Assembly (NCBI RefSeq): GCF_936916975.1
Contig: NZ_CAKZGO010000021.1
Location: 124,001 to 188,000, forward strand
Direction: 5' to 3'
DNA length: 64,000 bases
From: an uncultured Dongia sp.
Lineage (GTDB): Bacteria; Pseudomonadota; Alphaproteobacteria; Dongiales; Dongiaceae
Positions within the stretch are counted from its first letter, which is position 1. Each line of letters opens with the position of its first letter. Positions 1 through 7,838 of this stretch are shown in pieces. The notes under the pieces are model-generated. The model had not been told where the DNA came from, ran no database searches, and saw only the letters and a program-made list of their open reading frames with translations. Both the position numbers and the translations under genes were made by a program.

Positions 1-107
1 ATAGAAGACTAACCGGATCATTGTCCAACTCAACTATCCGATAGTCAGGGGCATTGTATATGGGCTATTTTTGATTTTGCACCCCAATAGATTGTCGATG
101 TTCCCTC

Positions 108-1043
108 ATGCTATCCTCCCGTGTCCCTGCTCCCACCTCCATCAGCCAACCCGCCCAGAAATTCCTGCGGAACGCGCCCGCCATCACCGCACGGCCGATG
201 GACCTGCCGGCACTGGACAAGCGGCGGCGGGATACGCATGCGTTCTATGCGCCGGCGGGATACAAGCTGCTGGGCGAACTCGGTGGCACCGCCGACGAGG
301 TGACGCTGGGCGCGGTGCGGGTGCAGCGCATCACGCCGAAGAACGCGACAGCGACGAACGTCATTCTCTATCTCTTCGGCGGCGGATATGTGCAGGGATC
401 GCCGGATGAGGATCTGGAGATCACGGCGCAACTGGCGGACCTCACCGCGCAGCGCATTTATGCGCCCCATTACGCCCTCGCTCCGGAGAAGCCGTTTCCC
501 GCAGCGCTCGACGATGCGCTTGCCGCCTACCGTGCCCTGGCGGCTGAACAGGGTGCCGCGAACATCACGGTCATGGGCGAATCCGCCGGCGCAGGCCTGG
601 CCCTGCTCACGATGCTGGCGGCCTCCAGGGCGGGGCTGCCGATGCCGCGCAAGCTGGTACTGCTCTCTCCCTGGTCGGATCTTGCCAAGACCGGCGATAC
701 GCTGACGACGCTGGAAGGCTGCGATCCCTCATTGCATTACGAGATGACCCTGGAGCCGGCGGCGAAGGCCTTTGCCGCGGGGCGCGACCTCACCTCGCCG
801 GATGTCTCGCCGCTCTATGCGGACTATCCCAAGAGCTTTCCCAAGACGCTGATCACCACCGGGACCCGCGACCTGTTCCTCAGCGACTGCGCGCGGCTCT
901 CGACCAAAATGCGCGCGGCCGGCATCGATTGCGAGTTGCGCGTCTGGGAAGGGATGTGGCACGTCTTCGAGTATTACACCGAGTTGCCGGAGGCGCAGGC
1001 GTCCCTGGCCGAGATCGCACGCTTCATCACGGGGCCGGGCTGA
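108..1043 (+). CDS. alpha/beta hydrolase, HSL-like esterase
   Basis: 311 aa, no signal peptide, so probably cytoplasmic. It has the fold of the hormone-sensitive-lipase esterase family; these cleave small esters, but the natural substrate cannot be read from the sequence. The nucleophile elbow GESAG carries Ser159; Asp255 (TRDLF) and His285 (MWHVFE) are the likely triad partners. The oxyanion motif, usually HGGG, is FGGGYV at 90-95, so the His is replaced by Phe. The ATG at 108 lacks a clear ribosome binding site, and Met31 is an alternative start. The last 17 bases overlap the convergent cytochrome b561 gene. Confidence 0.85.
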   Translation: MLSSRVPAPTSISQPAQKFLRNAPAITARPMDLPALDKRRRDTHAFYAPAGYKLLGELGGTADEVTLGAVRVQRITPKNATATNVILYLFGGGYVQGSPDEDLEITAQLADLTAQRIYAPHYALAPEKPFPAALDDALAAYRALAAEQGAANITVMGESAGAGLALLTMLAASRAGLPMPRKLVLLSPWSDLAKTGDTLTTLEGCDPSLHYEMTLEPAAKAFAAGRDLTSPDVSPLYADYPKSFPKTLITTGTRDLFLSDCARLSTKMRAAGIDCELRVWEGMWHVFEYYTELPEAQASLAEIARFITGPG

Positions 1044-1521
1044 GCATACGTTTCAATGTCCGATCCTTCAGCCAGAAATGATGGAACAGTGCCCCCAAGG
1101 CGTGGATCACGATGAAGGCGATGAAGAGCGGCTTGCCGATTTCGTGCACCTCGCCGATCTCCTCGTCGACATAGACCGCGAGCAGGCCGGTCACCGGCAC
1201 CGCGACCAGCAGCAGATAGAAGATGCCGTGGACGATCTTGGCAGCACGCACAGCCAGCCCCTGGCCGATGGGTGCCGGCGTTCCCTGGAAAAGCCGCACC
1301 AGGAGCCGGAGTCCGACCAGAACGAGGATGGCGATGCCGACCCAGTAATGCGCGTCCGCCAGAAGCTGCTCGGTCGGGTCCGGCACCGCGCCATGTTCCA
1401 GCGCCTCGGTCACCTCGCCCATGCTTTCGCCGAAGATCAGCTGGAACAGCACCAGGAGCGCGATCGTCCAATGCAGGAGGATCTGCACTGCGGAATATCC
1501 CTGGCGGTTGGCTGGGGCCAT
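1027..1521 (-). CDS. cytochrome b561 family protein
   Basis: 164 aa inner-membrane di-heme b561 protein, which typically passes electrons between the quinone pool and a partner or scavenges superoxide. Four hydrophobic helices are visible, with conserved His in the first (LLHWTIALL), in HYWVGIA, in KIVHGIFYLLL and in the C-terminal HALGALFHHFW, as expected for the heme ligands. An open frame continues upstream to 1593, but the ATG at 1521 is preceded by a good AAGGAGA ribosome site about 6 bases away and fits the family N-terminus (APANRQGYSAVQILLHW). It stands alone and is convergent with the upstream hydrolase gene. Confidence 0.88.
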   Translation of the reverse strand: MAPANRQGYSAVQILLHWTIALLVLFQLIFGESMGEVTEALEHGAVPDPTEQLLADAHYWVGIAILVLVGLRLLVRLFQGTPAPIGQGLAVRAAKIVHGIFYLLLVAVPVTGLLAVYVDEEIGEVHEIGKPLFIAFIVIHALGALFHHFWLKDRTLKRMLSPAP

Positions 1522-1677
1522 CTTGTGTCTCCTTGCCTCAATGGGCAGCAACGGTTGCCGCGGCGACGATAATCTGGAATATCGACGTGGCATCTTGTCG
1601 ATAACCTTACAATGATTATGGTTGGCCGTGTTGCGTCAATTTAACGCTGGCCGCCGCCCCCTCGGAGTTCTCCCTGC

Positions 1678-2241
1678 ATGACCAGCCCGGCCTACCCCAT
1701 CGAAACCGCGCGCCTGCGCATCCGCCCCTTTGCCGAGCGCGACCTGCAGCAGATGGTGGCGCTCTATAGCGAGCCGGAGGTGTTGCGCTATCTCTATGTC
1801 GGCCAGCGCTCCGGCAATGAGATCGCCAAATCGCTGCAGGAACGCTGCAAGAAGACCGCCTTGTCGGCCGAAGGCGACAAGCTGGTGCTGGCGGTCGAGC
1901 TCAAGGAGACCGGCATCTGTGTCGGCGAGGTGATCCTGGTCTGGCTCAGCGAGGTACATAAATCGGCCGAGATCGGCTTTCTGGTGCATCCCGGCTTCCA
2001 GGGGCGCGGCTATGCCTATGAGGCGACCCTGCCGCTGCTGCGGTTCGGTTTCGAGGTCCTGCAGTTTCACCGCATCATCGGCCGCTGCGACGGGCGCAAC
2101 GGGGCGTCGGCGCGGCTGATGGAAAAGCTCGGCATGCGGCGCGAGGCGCATCTCATCGAGAATGAATTCATCAAGGGCGAGTGGACCGACGAACTGGTCT
2201 ACGCCCAGCTCGACCGCGAATGGCGCAAGCTCAATGGGTGA
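1678..2241 (+). CDS. GNAT N-acetyltransferase, RimJ/RimL type
   Basis: 187 aa. It belongs to the GNAT superfamily, which moves an acetyl group from acetyl-CoA to an amine. The N-terminus (ETARLRIRPFAERD) and the acetyl-CoA loop GFQGRGYAYEA around residue 115 are typical of RimJ/RimL-like proteins, as is the C-terminal NGASARLMEKLGMRREA helix. The substrate is unknown; the resemblance to ribosomal-protein acetylases does not prove that role. The gene is a single transcription unit whose end overlaps the convergent hypothetical gene by 11 bases. It is one of four GNAT genes in this window. Confidence 0.85.
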   Translation: MTSPAYPIETARLRIRPFAERDLQQMVALYSEPEVLRYLYVGQRSGNEIAKSLQERCKKTALSAEGDKLVLAVELKETGICVGEVILVWLSEVHKSAEIGFLVHPGFQGRGYAYEATLPLLRFGFEVLQFHRIIGRCDGRNGASARLMEKLGMRREAHLIENEFIKGEWTDELVYAQLDREWRKLNG

Positions 2242-2761
2242 GGTCGAGGCCGCTTGGGGTCGAACGCGCGAGCGGCAGACCCAGGCCACATTGACCCAGA
2301 GATTTCACCACACCATCGAGATAGCGCATGGCGCGCTCGGTGCGATCCGGGCCAATGAGGCCGCGTAAGGTGTGGGCACCCGCTTCCATCTCACCCACCT
2401 GCACCAGCCGCAGGATATCGAGGAGCGCCACCTCATCCGCATCGATCCCGATGCAGCGCGGGTGATGAAAGCGCCAGATCCGCTCAGGGCTTCCGACGAT
2501 CGTGGCAAGGAAGCCATCAAGGTCCGCCAGCGCGTCTTCCAAGACACCCTCGCAGATCGAAACCCTCGACTGCGGCTCCAGCGCCGCCAAGAACACCTGC
2601 CGCCATTCGCCCATCGCATGGCTCCGCCCCTCCCCCCGCCGGGTGAGGGCCCAGAGGCGGAGGCTTAGGAGTAAAACGCGCTCCGCCCTGCCCCGCGCGA
2701 TGAGCGTGGTGGGTTGAGTTTTAGTATCGCTTTCCAATGGGTTGACGATGAATCGGCCCAT
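2231..2761 (-). CDS. hypothetical protein under a Fur-type box
   Basis: 176 aa, not recognised. The ATG at 2761 is preceded by AAGGAA with good spacing; the frame stays open upstream to 2815, but that would run through the operator. No signal peptide or membrane segment is evident. The N-terminal third contains a basic helix (ARGRAERVLLLSLRLWAL), and the middle is acidic and Leu-rich (EDALADLDGFLATI). Similar short proteins of unknown role occur in Rhodospirillales as far as I can recall. What points to a role is the promoter: a near-perfect 27-base Fur-type palindrome ends about 30 bases before the start, so an iron- or metal-responsive function is inferred. Confidence 0.6.
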   Translation of the reverse strand: MGRFIVNPLESDTKTQPTTLIARGRAERVLLLSLRLWALTRRGEGRSHAMGEWRQVFLAALEPQSRVSICEGVLEDALADLDGFLATIVGSPERIWRFHHPRCIGIDADEVALLDILRLVQVGEMEAGAHTLRGLIGPDRTERAMRYLDGVVKSLGQCGLGLPLARSTPSGLDLTH

Positions 2762-2790
2762 GCGAAATTCCTTTTGTTGGCGCGCTTTTT

Positions 2791-2817
2791 TATTGCATAT
2801 GATAATCATTCGCAATA
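2791..2817. promoter_or_regulatory. Fur-type iron box
   Basis: A 27-base inverted repeat with outer arms TATTGC and GCAATA around the core ATGATAATCAT, which is itself a perfect palindrome about one A. This is very close to the classical Fur box found before siderophore and heme uptake genes. It lies 30 bases upstream of the minus-strand gene starting at 2761 and about 145 bases upstream of the plus-strand ferredoxin-NADP reductase start, so it most likely controls the minus-strand gene. Which regulator binds (Fur, Mur or another family member) is not visible. Confidence 0.7.
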
Positions 2818-2961
2818 GATAATCAGCACGCCCAGTGACCCGCGGGTGAGCGCTGGGGGTCGTGTCGGTGCCTGGTCATTGAAATCTGCCCATATCCCGG
2901 TTAGACACGCGGGCCGTGGCCAATGTTGCGCCGCGATATGAACGCGCGAAGAGACGGAATA

Positions 2962-3735
2962 ATGAGCAATCTGCTGCATGCGGAAGTGACCGACGTCCAC
3001 CACTGGACGGACCGCCTGTTCACCTTCAAGACGACCCGGGACCCGGCCTTCCGCTTTGCCAGCGGCCAGTTCACCATGATCGGCCTGGAAGTGAACGGGA
3101 AGCCCCTGCTCCGCGCCTACAGCATCGCAAGTGCTGCTTACGAGGATTCGCTCGAGTTCCTGAGCATCAAGGTGCAGGACGGCCCCCTCACCTCCCGCCT
3201 GCAGCACCTCAAGACCGGCGACAAGATCCTGATCGGCCGCAAGGCCACTGGCACCCTGCTGCCGACCAATTTGCTGCCCGGCAAGCATCTCTATCTGCTG
3301 GGGACCGGCACGGGCCTCGCCCCCTTCCTCAGCCTGGTCAAGGACCCCGAGGTCTATGACCATTATGAGAAGATCATTCTGGTCCACGGCGTGCGTCACG
3401 CCAATGAACTGGCCTATGCCGATTTCCTGGAAAAGGAATTGCCGAACCACGAGCTGATCGGCGAGCTGGTGCGCGAGAAGATGATCTATTACCCGACCGT
3501 GACGCGCGAGGATTTCAAGAACAAGGGCCGCATCACGCATCTCATCGAGAACGGCAAGCTGTTCGCCGATATCGGCCTGCCGCCGCTCAACGCCGCGACC
3601 GACCGCATCATGCTGTGCGGCTCACCCGCCATGCTGGCCGATCTCCGGCCGCTGTTCGAGACACTCGGCTTCTCCGAGGGCAGCGTCGCCCAGCCCGGCC
3701 ATTACGTGATCGAGAAGGCCTTCGCAGAACAGTAA
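2962..3735 (+). CDS. fpr: ferredoxin--NADP(+) reductase
   Basis: 257 aa cytoplasmic FAD enzyme of the bacterial Fpr type, moving electrons between NADPH and ferredoxin or flavodoxin. The FAD motif RAYSIAS, the nucleotide-binding loop GTGTGLAPFLSL, the CGSPAML segment and a C-terminus ending in YVIEKAFAEQ all match subclass I bacterial reductases. The start was set at ATG 2962 (MSNLLHAEV), where family members begin; the frame is open from 2923 but adds an unlikely basic extension. It could supply electrons to the ferredoxin-type sulfite reductase at 31-33 kb, but the genes are not linked. Confidence 0.93.
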   Translation: MSNLLHAEVTDVHHWTDRLFTFKTTRDPAFRFASGQFTMIGLEVNGKPLLRAYSIASAAYEDSLEFLSIKVQDGPLTSRLQHLKTGDKILIGRKATGTLLPTNLLPGKHLYLLGTGTGLAPFLSLVKDPEVYDHYEKIILVHGVRHANELAYADFLEKELPNHELIGELVREKMIYYPTVTREDFKNKGRITHLIENGKLFADIGLPPLNAATDRIMLCGSPAMLADLRPLFETLGFSEGSVAQPGHYVIEKAFAEQ

Positions 3736-3831
3736 AGCGCTCGGACGGCAACCGGCTAGCCGCGCCGCGCCGTGGCTGATGATTCGATTGCGCGCAAATC
3801 AGCAGCGATTTCCATCGGGTGCGTCGCGGGA

Positions 3832-4368
3832 TTAAGCCGGAACATAGGTCAACCGGATCACATCCTCGCCCATCCGATCATGTGCGACAAGGCGGAGCCG
3901 CGGCCGGGGTCCGGCGAAATAGGGCTTGCCGTGGCCAAGCACGACGGGGTGCAGGTAGATGCGATACTCATCGATCAGGCCGAGTTGGGTGAGGCTGTGA
4001 GCCAAATCCGGGCCGGCCACTTCGATCTCCCCATCGCGCTCGGCCTTCAGCGCGCGGATCGTGCCCTCAAGGTCATCCGCCACAAGCCTGGCGTTGGGGC
4101 CGACCGATTTCGTTGAGCGCGACACGACCCATTTCGGCTGCTTCCGCCACGCCGCCGCGAAGGCCTGTCGTTTCGCGTCCCATTCGGGGTGATCATCGTC
4201 CCAGTAGCGCATGATCTCATACATCCTGGAACCGTACACACTGCCCGCCTGCCGCTGAGCCTCTTCAATGAAGTGGCGGAAGAGCGTGGGGCCTGGCGCA
4301 AACGCCATATGGTCGACATAGCCGTCCAGGGACTGGTTCATGCCAAATACGAGCTTGGCCATACCCAT
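3832..4368 (-). CDS. dihydrofolate reductase family protein (RibD C-terminal type)
   Basis: 178 aa. It has the RibD C-terminal/DHFR-like fold, seen in the N-terminal strand KLVFGMNQSLDGYVD, the central GSRMYEIMRYW and a C-terminal half containing GHGKPYFAG. Members named YwjB/YyaP bind NADPH, but most have no proven reaction. It has neither signal peptide nor partner gene. ATG codons at 4368 and 4362 are both possible; AGGAAAGGAA lies just upstream. The antisense coding density around it is ordinary. Function beyond a probable NADPH-dependent reductase is not claimed. Confidence 0.8.
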   Translation of the reverse strand: MGMAKLVFGMNQSLDGYVDHMAFAPGPTLFRHFIEEAQRQAGSVYGSRMYEIMRYWDDDHPEWDAKRQAFAAAWRKQPKWVVSRSTKSVGPNARLVADDLEGTIRALKAERDGEIEVAGPDLAHSLTQLGLIDEYRIYLHPVVLGHGKPYFAGPRPRLRLVAHDRMGEDVIRLTYVPA

Positions 4369-4511
4369 TTCCTTTCCTCGCGGGGCACGTCTGCGCAGTT
4401 CTGATTGTGTTATGTGCCGACAAGAGCGAGCGGCATTTGAACAGCCTGTGTCACCTTCCGCAAGTCGCCCACGACAGCGTGGAAATGGCGAGCGTTCTGG
4501 GCCAGCTGTCT

Positions 4512-5435
4512 TCAGGCAGAAAGATGGCCGCGGTTGATCACCTGGTCGCCCGGCCGCAATTCGGTGGCGGGAATTGGTGCTGCCGTCTTGAGTGCAGCAT
4601 AGAGCGGCGCGAAGGGCTGGTTCATGGCGGCGAAGAGATCGTCGAAGCGGTCCAGCACAAAATAGGTCGATTGGAAATCGTCGATGCGGAAATCGGTCCC
4701 CATGACGCGGGCGAGATCGAACATCACGCGGTGCGGTTTCGGGCTGTCGACGCTGAAGGCCGTTTCGGTGGCCGATGACAACATGCCGGCACCATAGGCC
4801 TTGATCTCACCGTTCTCGCGGATGAGGCCGAACTCCACCATGTACCAGAAGACGCGCGCCAGGATCTTGGTGGCGCCGAGGCGCATCGCCTCAGCACCCT
4901 TGGCGCCATAGGCCTGCAGGTAATCGGCAAAGATCGGCTGGGTCAGCAGCGGCACATGTCCGAAGAAGTCATGAAAGACATCTGGCTCGACCAGATAGTC
5001 GATCTCATGCGGCTCGCGAATCCAGACCGTGACCGGAAAGCGCCGGTGGGCGAGATGGCTGAAGAAGGCATCGTCGGGAATGAGGCCGGGCACTGCCACG
5101 ATCTCCCAGCCCGTCAGGGCGCGGAGGCGTTTGCTGGCATCTTCAAAATCCGGAATGCGATCCGGCGACATGTCGAGATTGTGCATGCCATCAAGGAAGG
5201 CCTTGGCGGCGTAACGCTGCGCCACTTCGCTTTGCCGCCGGAAGAGTTGCTGCCACAGGCGATGCTCATCCTTGGTGTAGGCGGAGAGGTCCTGGACGAT
5301 ACTGAAATCCGCGCCGCAGCCACGATAATCGCCGCGCAGTTTTTCCTGCGTCGCGAGCCAATCCTGCGCGCTCGCGGGGCTGGCACCCGATTGGGGAAGA
5401 TCTAGGTCGAGCATGGCTGGCCTCACCGACATCAT
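4512..5435 (-). CDS. phhA: phenylalanine 4-monooxygenase
   Basis: 307 aa cytoplasmic pterin-dependent non-heme iron hydroxylase converting phenylalanine to tyrosine, the first step of phenylalanine breakdown. The iron facial triad is clear: His155 and His160 in VFHDFFGHVP and Glu201 in WYMVEFGL, counted from the first Met. Length fits bacterial single-domain enzymes; there is no regulatory ACT domain. ATG codons at 5435, 5432 and 5414 are possible starts. A Lrp/AsnC regulator is divergently transcribed 114 bases away, so it probably controls this gene in response to an amino acid. No pterin dehydratase (phhB) lies next to it. Confidence 0.95.
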   Translation of the reverse strand: MMSVRPAMLDLDLPQSGASPASAQDWLATQEKLRGDYRGCGADFSIVQDLSAYTKDEHRLWQQLFRRQSEVAQRYAAKAFLDGMHNLDMSPDRIPDFEDASKRLRALTGWEIVAVPGLIPDDAFFSHLAHRRFPVTVWIREPHEIDYLVEPDVFHDFFGHVPLLTQPIFADYLQAYGAKGAEAMRLGATKILARVFWYMVEFGLIRENGEIKAYGAGMLSSATETAFSVDSPKPHRVMFDLARVMGTDFRIDDFQSTYFVLDRFDDLFAAMNQPFAPLYAALKTAAPIPATELRPGDQVINRGHLSA

Positions 5436-5523
5436 TCAGACGTTCAGTCTGCGCCTAGATGAAAGGCGAATTCCGGCAATTTCCGCCTGTAGGTGTTTAC
5501 AAATTGACGGTTTCCACTATCAT

Positions 5524-5543
5524 TTCCCCATTGGATAGGGGAA
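5524..5543. promoter_or_regulatory. inverted repeat over the Lrp-gene ribosome site
   Basis: TTCCCC, eight spacer bases, then GGGGAA. The right arm is also the only purine-rich candidate Shine-Dalgarno for the ATG at 5550, and the repeat lies in the divergent phhA/Lrp interval. It could be an autoregulatory operator or an RNA hairpin hiding the ribosome site; sequence alone does not decide. Confidence 0.45.
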
Positions 5544-5549
5544 TTATCT

Positions 5550-6023
5550 ATGTCGGACCTGGACAGCATCGACCTCAAAATACTGCGCATCCTGCAGCGC
5601 GACGGGCGCATCGCGACCACGGACCTGGCCGAGCAGGTTGGCCTGTCGGCCACCCCTTGCGCGCGGCGGCTGAAGCGACTTGAGGAAGAGGGTTTCATCC
5701 GCGGTTACCACGCCAGCCTCGATGCCAAGAAAGTCGGCTGCGGCCTGCAGGCCTTCGTGCAGATCAAGCTGGGCGATCACGCCGAGAAGACTGTCGCGGC
5801 GTTCGAGGCGGCCCTGCTCCGCCGCCCGGAGGTCGTCGCCTGCTACGCCGTCACTGGCAGCAGCGATTTCCTGATCCATGTCATGACATCCGACCTCGAC
5901 GCGCTGGGCGAGTTCTCAACACGCACCCTGCTGCGCATGCCCGGTGTCCGCGATACGCAGTCGAGCATCGTGCTGTCCGTGGTGAAGGCGGATACCGCGG
6001 TGCCGTTGAATATCGCGAGCTAG
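5550..6023 (+). CDS. Lrp/AsnC family transcriptional regulator
   Basis: 157 aa DNA-binding regulator. The N-terminal helix-turn-helix (LDSIDLKILRILQRDGRI, then TTDLAEQVGLSATPCARR) is followed by the RAM ligand-binding and oligomerisation domain, with the usual VVACYAVTGSSDFLIHV stretch. It is divergent from phhA, so an aromatic amino acid is a reasonable effector and phhA a reasonable target; both are inferences. The start codon lies 7 bases after a TTCCCC/GGGGAA inverted repeat. A GNAT gene begins 3 bases after the stop and is probably co-transcribed. Confidence 0.92.
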   Translation: MSDLDSIDLKILRILQRDGRIATTDLAEQVGLSATPCARRLKRLEEEGFIRGYHASLDAKKVGCGLQAFVQIKLGDHAEKTVAAFEAALLRRPEVVACYAVTGSSDFLIHVMTSDLDALGEFSTRTLLRMPGVRDTQSSIVLSVVKADTAVPLNIAS

Positions 6024-6026
6024 GAA

Positions 6027-6560
6027 ATGGCCGTTCTGCAGACCATGCGCATGACACTCAGTCCTTGCTCTCCGAGCGATAGCGCGGACTTCATCGCGCT
6101 GGAGCTTGACCCAGAGGTCATGCGGTTTCTGAACGGCGGACATGCCGTCGACCATGACACGGTCGGCCCGGATGCGAATTTCCTCATGCCCAGGGGAATG
6201 GAGCAACACGTCTGGACGGCGCGCCATACCGGCGACGGCGCCTTCGTCGGCTGGTTCTGCCTGTGGCCGGAGAATGACGGGTTGGCGGAACTCGGCTATC
6301 GCCTGTGCCGGGCGGCATGGGGTCAGGGGTTGGCCTCGGAAGGGGCAGCGGCGCTCATCGACTGGGGGTTCAGCAGCGCCGGCTATGACAGGATCGTAGC
6401 GTGCACGATGGCAGTGAACCAAGGCTCGCGCCGGGTGATGGAAAAGATCGGCATGGTTCACGCGCGCACGGTGCATGTCGACTTGCCCGAACCCATTCCA
6501 GGGAGCGAGCACGGCGAGGTCTGGTACGAAGTGACGCGCGCGGTATGGACCGGCCGCTGA
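6027..6560 (+). CDS. GNAT family N-acetyltransferase
   Basis: 177 aa. GNAT fold with strand-helix N-terminus (RMTLSPCSPSDSADFIALE), an acetyl-CoA loop at WGQGLASEGAAALIDWGF and the typical C-terminal NQGSRRVMEKIGM segment. The acceptor is unknown. The gene starts 3 bases after the Lrp-type regulator, so the two likely share a transcript. Its stop directly abuts the stop of the convergent gene at 6561. Confidence 0.82.
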   Translation: MAVLQTMRMTLSPCSPSDSADFIALELDPEVMRFLNGGHAVDHDTVGPDANFLMPRGMEQHVWTARHTGDGAFVGWFCLWPENDGLAELGYRLCRAAWGQGLASEGAAALIDWGFSSAGYDRIVACTMAVNQGSRRVMEKIGMVHARTVHVDLPEPIPGSEHGEVWYEVTRAVWTGR

Positions 6561-7040
6561 CTAGACGATGCCCGCGAAACTGTCGCCGAGATAGGCTTGC
6601 TGCGCCGCCTCATCGCGGGACGAGCGCAGATAGGTCTTCCAGGCCTGCTGCTCGTGCCAGACGGCGCCGAGTTCCCAGACACAGAAGGTGCCGCGATGGG
6701 GACTCTCCTGCGGGAAGACCGCGAAGTCGGCGTGGGCGTCGCTGACCTTGCCGTGGACGGTTTCCCAGAGCTCGTTATTGCCGCGCCAGGTGCTGACCAG
6801 CAGGAAGTAGAATTCCTGCCCGCAGCGATGGAGGATGACGAAGCCGAGATCGTCGCCAAGATCGATATCGGTGCGTAGCAGATAGGCTTGCGCCAGTTGC
6901 CGAATTGCATCCGGCACGGGCAGATCGGCCGGCGCCAGATCGTACCATTTGAGTTTCGCACCCTTGAGCGAGATCGTATCGCGCGGCATCACGAGCTTGT
7001 CCTGGTGGCGATATGCCGGATTCACGCCGTGCTGCGTCAT
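6561..7040 (-). CDS. conserved hypothetical protein coupled to ChaC-like gene
   Basis: 159 aa, not recognised. No signal peptide, no membrane helix. Aromatic-rich: the middle carries an HRCGQEFYFLLVSTWRGNNE strand and the C-terminal half a GTFCVWELGAVWHEQQAW block, which suggests a compact alpha/beta or beta-rich domain. The ATG at 7040 overlaps the TGA of the upstream gamma-glutamylcyclotransferase gene by four bases (ATGA), so the two are translationally coupled and may work together, perhaps in glutathione turnover. That link rests on position only. Confidence 0.65.
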   Translation of the reverse strand: MTQHGVNPAYRHQDKLVMPRDTISLKGAKLKWYDLAPADLPVPDAIRQLAQAYLLRTDIDLGDDLGFVILHRCGQEFYFLLVSTWRGNNELWETVHGKVSDAHADFAVFPQESPHRGTFCVWELGAVWHEQQAWKTYLRSSRDEAAQQAYLGDSFAGIV

Positions 7041-7708
7041 GTGCCTGCCGTCAATCTTGCGCGCACCAGCTTGTCCATGCGGGCAAGGCCGCGGTCCTTG
7101 ATACCGATCTGCATGAGATGGGTGTGCGTCTCATGCAGATATTCGGCGCAGGTGCCGACCGGACCGCAGGCGCGGGCGATCATCATGGCGGCTTCCTCAT
7201 CGGTGCCGGGCCGCAGATAGCGCTGGTGCCGGCGGTTGGAGATAAAGGCGATGGCGCGGATCTCGCCCTCCTCCGTTTCGACACGCGACCAGCGCGGGAT
7301 ATAGCCGTTGGAGATCATCTCGCGCCGCCACAGGGCGCGGATATCGTCCATCTCCGTCGCCGGGTCGAGCTGGAGCGCCAGGCTGCGGCAGACACCGCCC
7401 CGATCAAGCGAGAGCATCAGGCCCGGCGCCTCGTCGCTGCCGCGGAAACGGTTCACGAGCAGGCAGAAGCGCCGGTGATAGCCGCGCAGCAGGCCACGGC
7501 GAAAATCGATATGCTTGAAGGCCGGCTTCCACAGCAGGGAGCCATAAGCGAAGATCCAGATCGGTTCGCCCGGCACCCGCTCGGCCAGGGTGGCATCCAG
7601 CGAGATCTGGCGCTCGTCGTCGGTCAGCCAGCCCAGCCGGAGGCGCTCTTCCTCGGTGACTTCAGGCCAGTATTCGGGCGGCTGGGGATGCGTCGCGGGC
7701 GGGGTCAT
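7037..7708 (-). CDS. gamma-glutamylcyclotransferase (ChaC-like)
   Basis: 223 aa cytoplasmic protein of the ChaC branch, which splits glutathione into 5-oxoproline and cysteinylglycine. The signature WIFAYGSLLWKP near residue 50 forms the substrate cavity, and the LLRGYHRRFCLLVNRFRGS block and the GYIPRWSRVE segment follow in the family order. The first 45 residues include an acidic region (PEVTEEERLRLGW) not essential to the fold. It is the first gene of a two-gene unit, with the next gene overlapping by four bases. ChaC members respond to glutathione load; no regulator is adjacent. Confidence 0.9.
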   Translation of the reverse strand: MTPPATHPQPPEYWPEVTEEERLRLGWLTDDERQISLDATLAERVPGEPIWIFAYGSLLWKPAFKHIDFRRGLLRGYHRRFCLLVNRFRGSDEAPGLMLSLDRGGVCRSLALQLDPATEMDDIRALWRREMISNGYIPRWSRVETEEGEIRAIAFISNRRHQRYLRPGTDEEAAMMIARACGPVGTCAEYLHETHTHLMQIGIKDRGLARMDKLVRARLTAGT

Positions 7709-7772
7709 GGGCCGGCAGTGTAGCCAATCTCTTGCCTTGAAGCAGCGGCTAGAAAGCCGTACTTTGCGGGCT

Positions 7773-7792
7773 ATATAACAAAGCCGTTATAT
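7773..7792. promoter_or_regulatory. inverted repeat upstream of homocysteine methyltransferase
   Basis: ATATAAC, six spacer bases, then GTTATAT: perfect seven-base arms, 46 bases before the ATG at 7839. It is AT-rich in a GC-rich region and has the form of an ArsR/SahR-type operator, a family known to control methionine and S-adenosylhomocysteine genes in proteobacteria. No regulator gene is adjacent, so the identification is tentative. Confidence 0.4.
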
Positions 7793-7838
7793 GATGAACA
7801 AGGCGTGAATACCGCGCCATATTGCCGGGAAGTACTTG

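Noticed and set aside
7709-7838. SAM riboswitch before the homocysteine methyltransferase
   Set aside because: Only one dyad is visible and no SAM-I or SAM-II conserved core could be matched.
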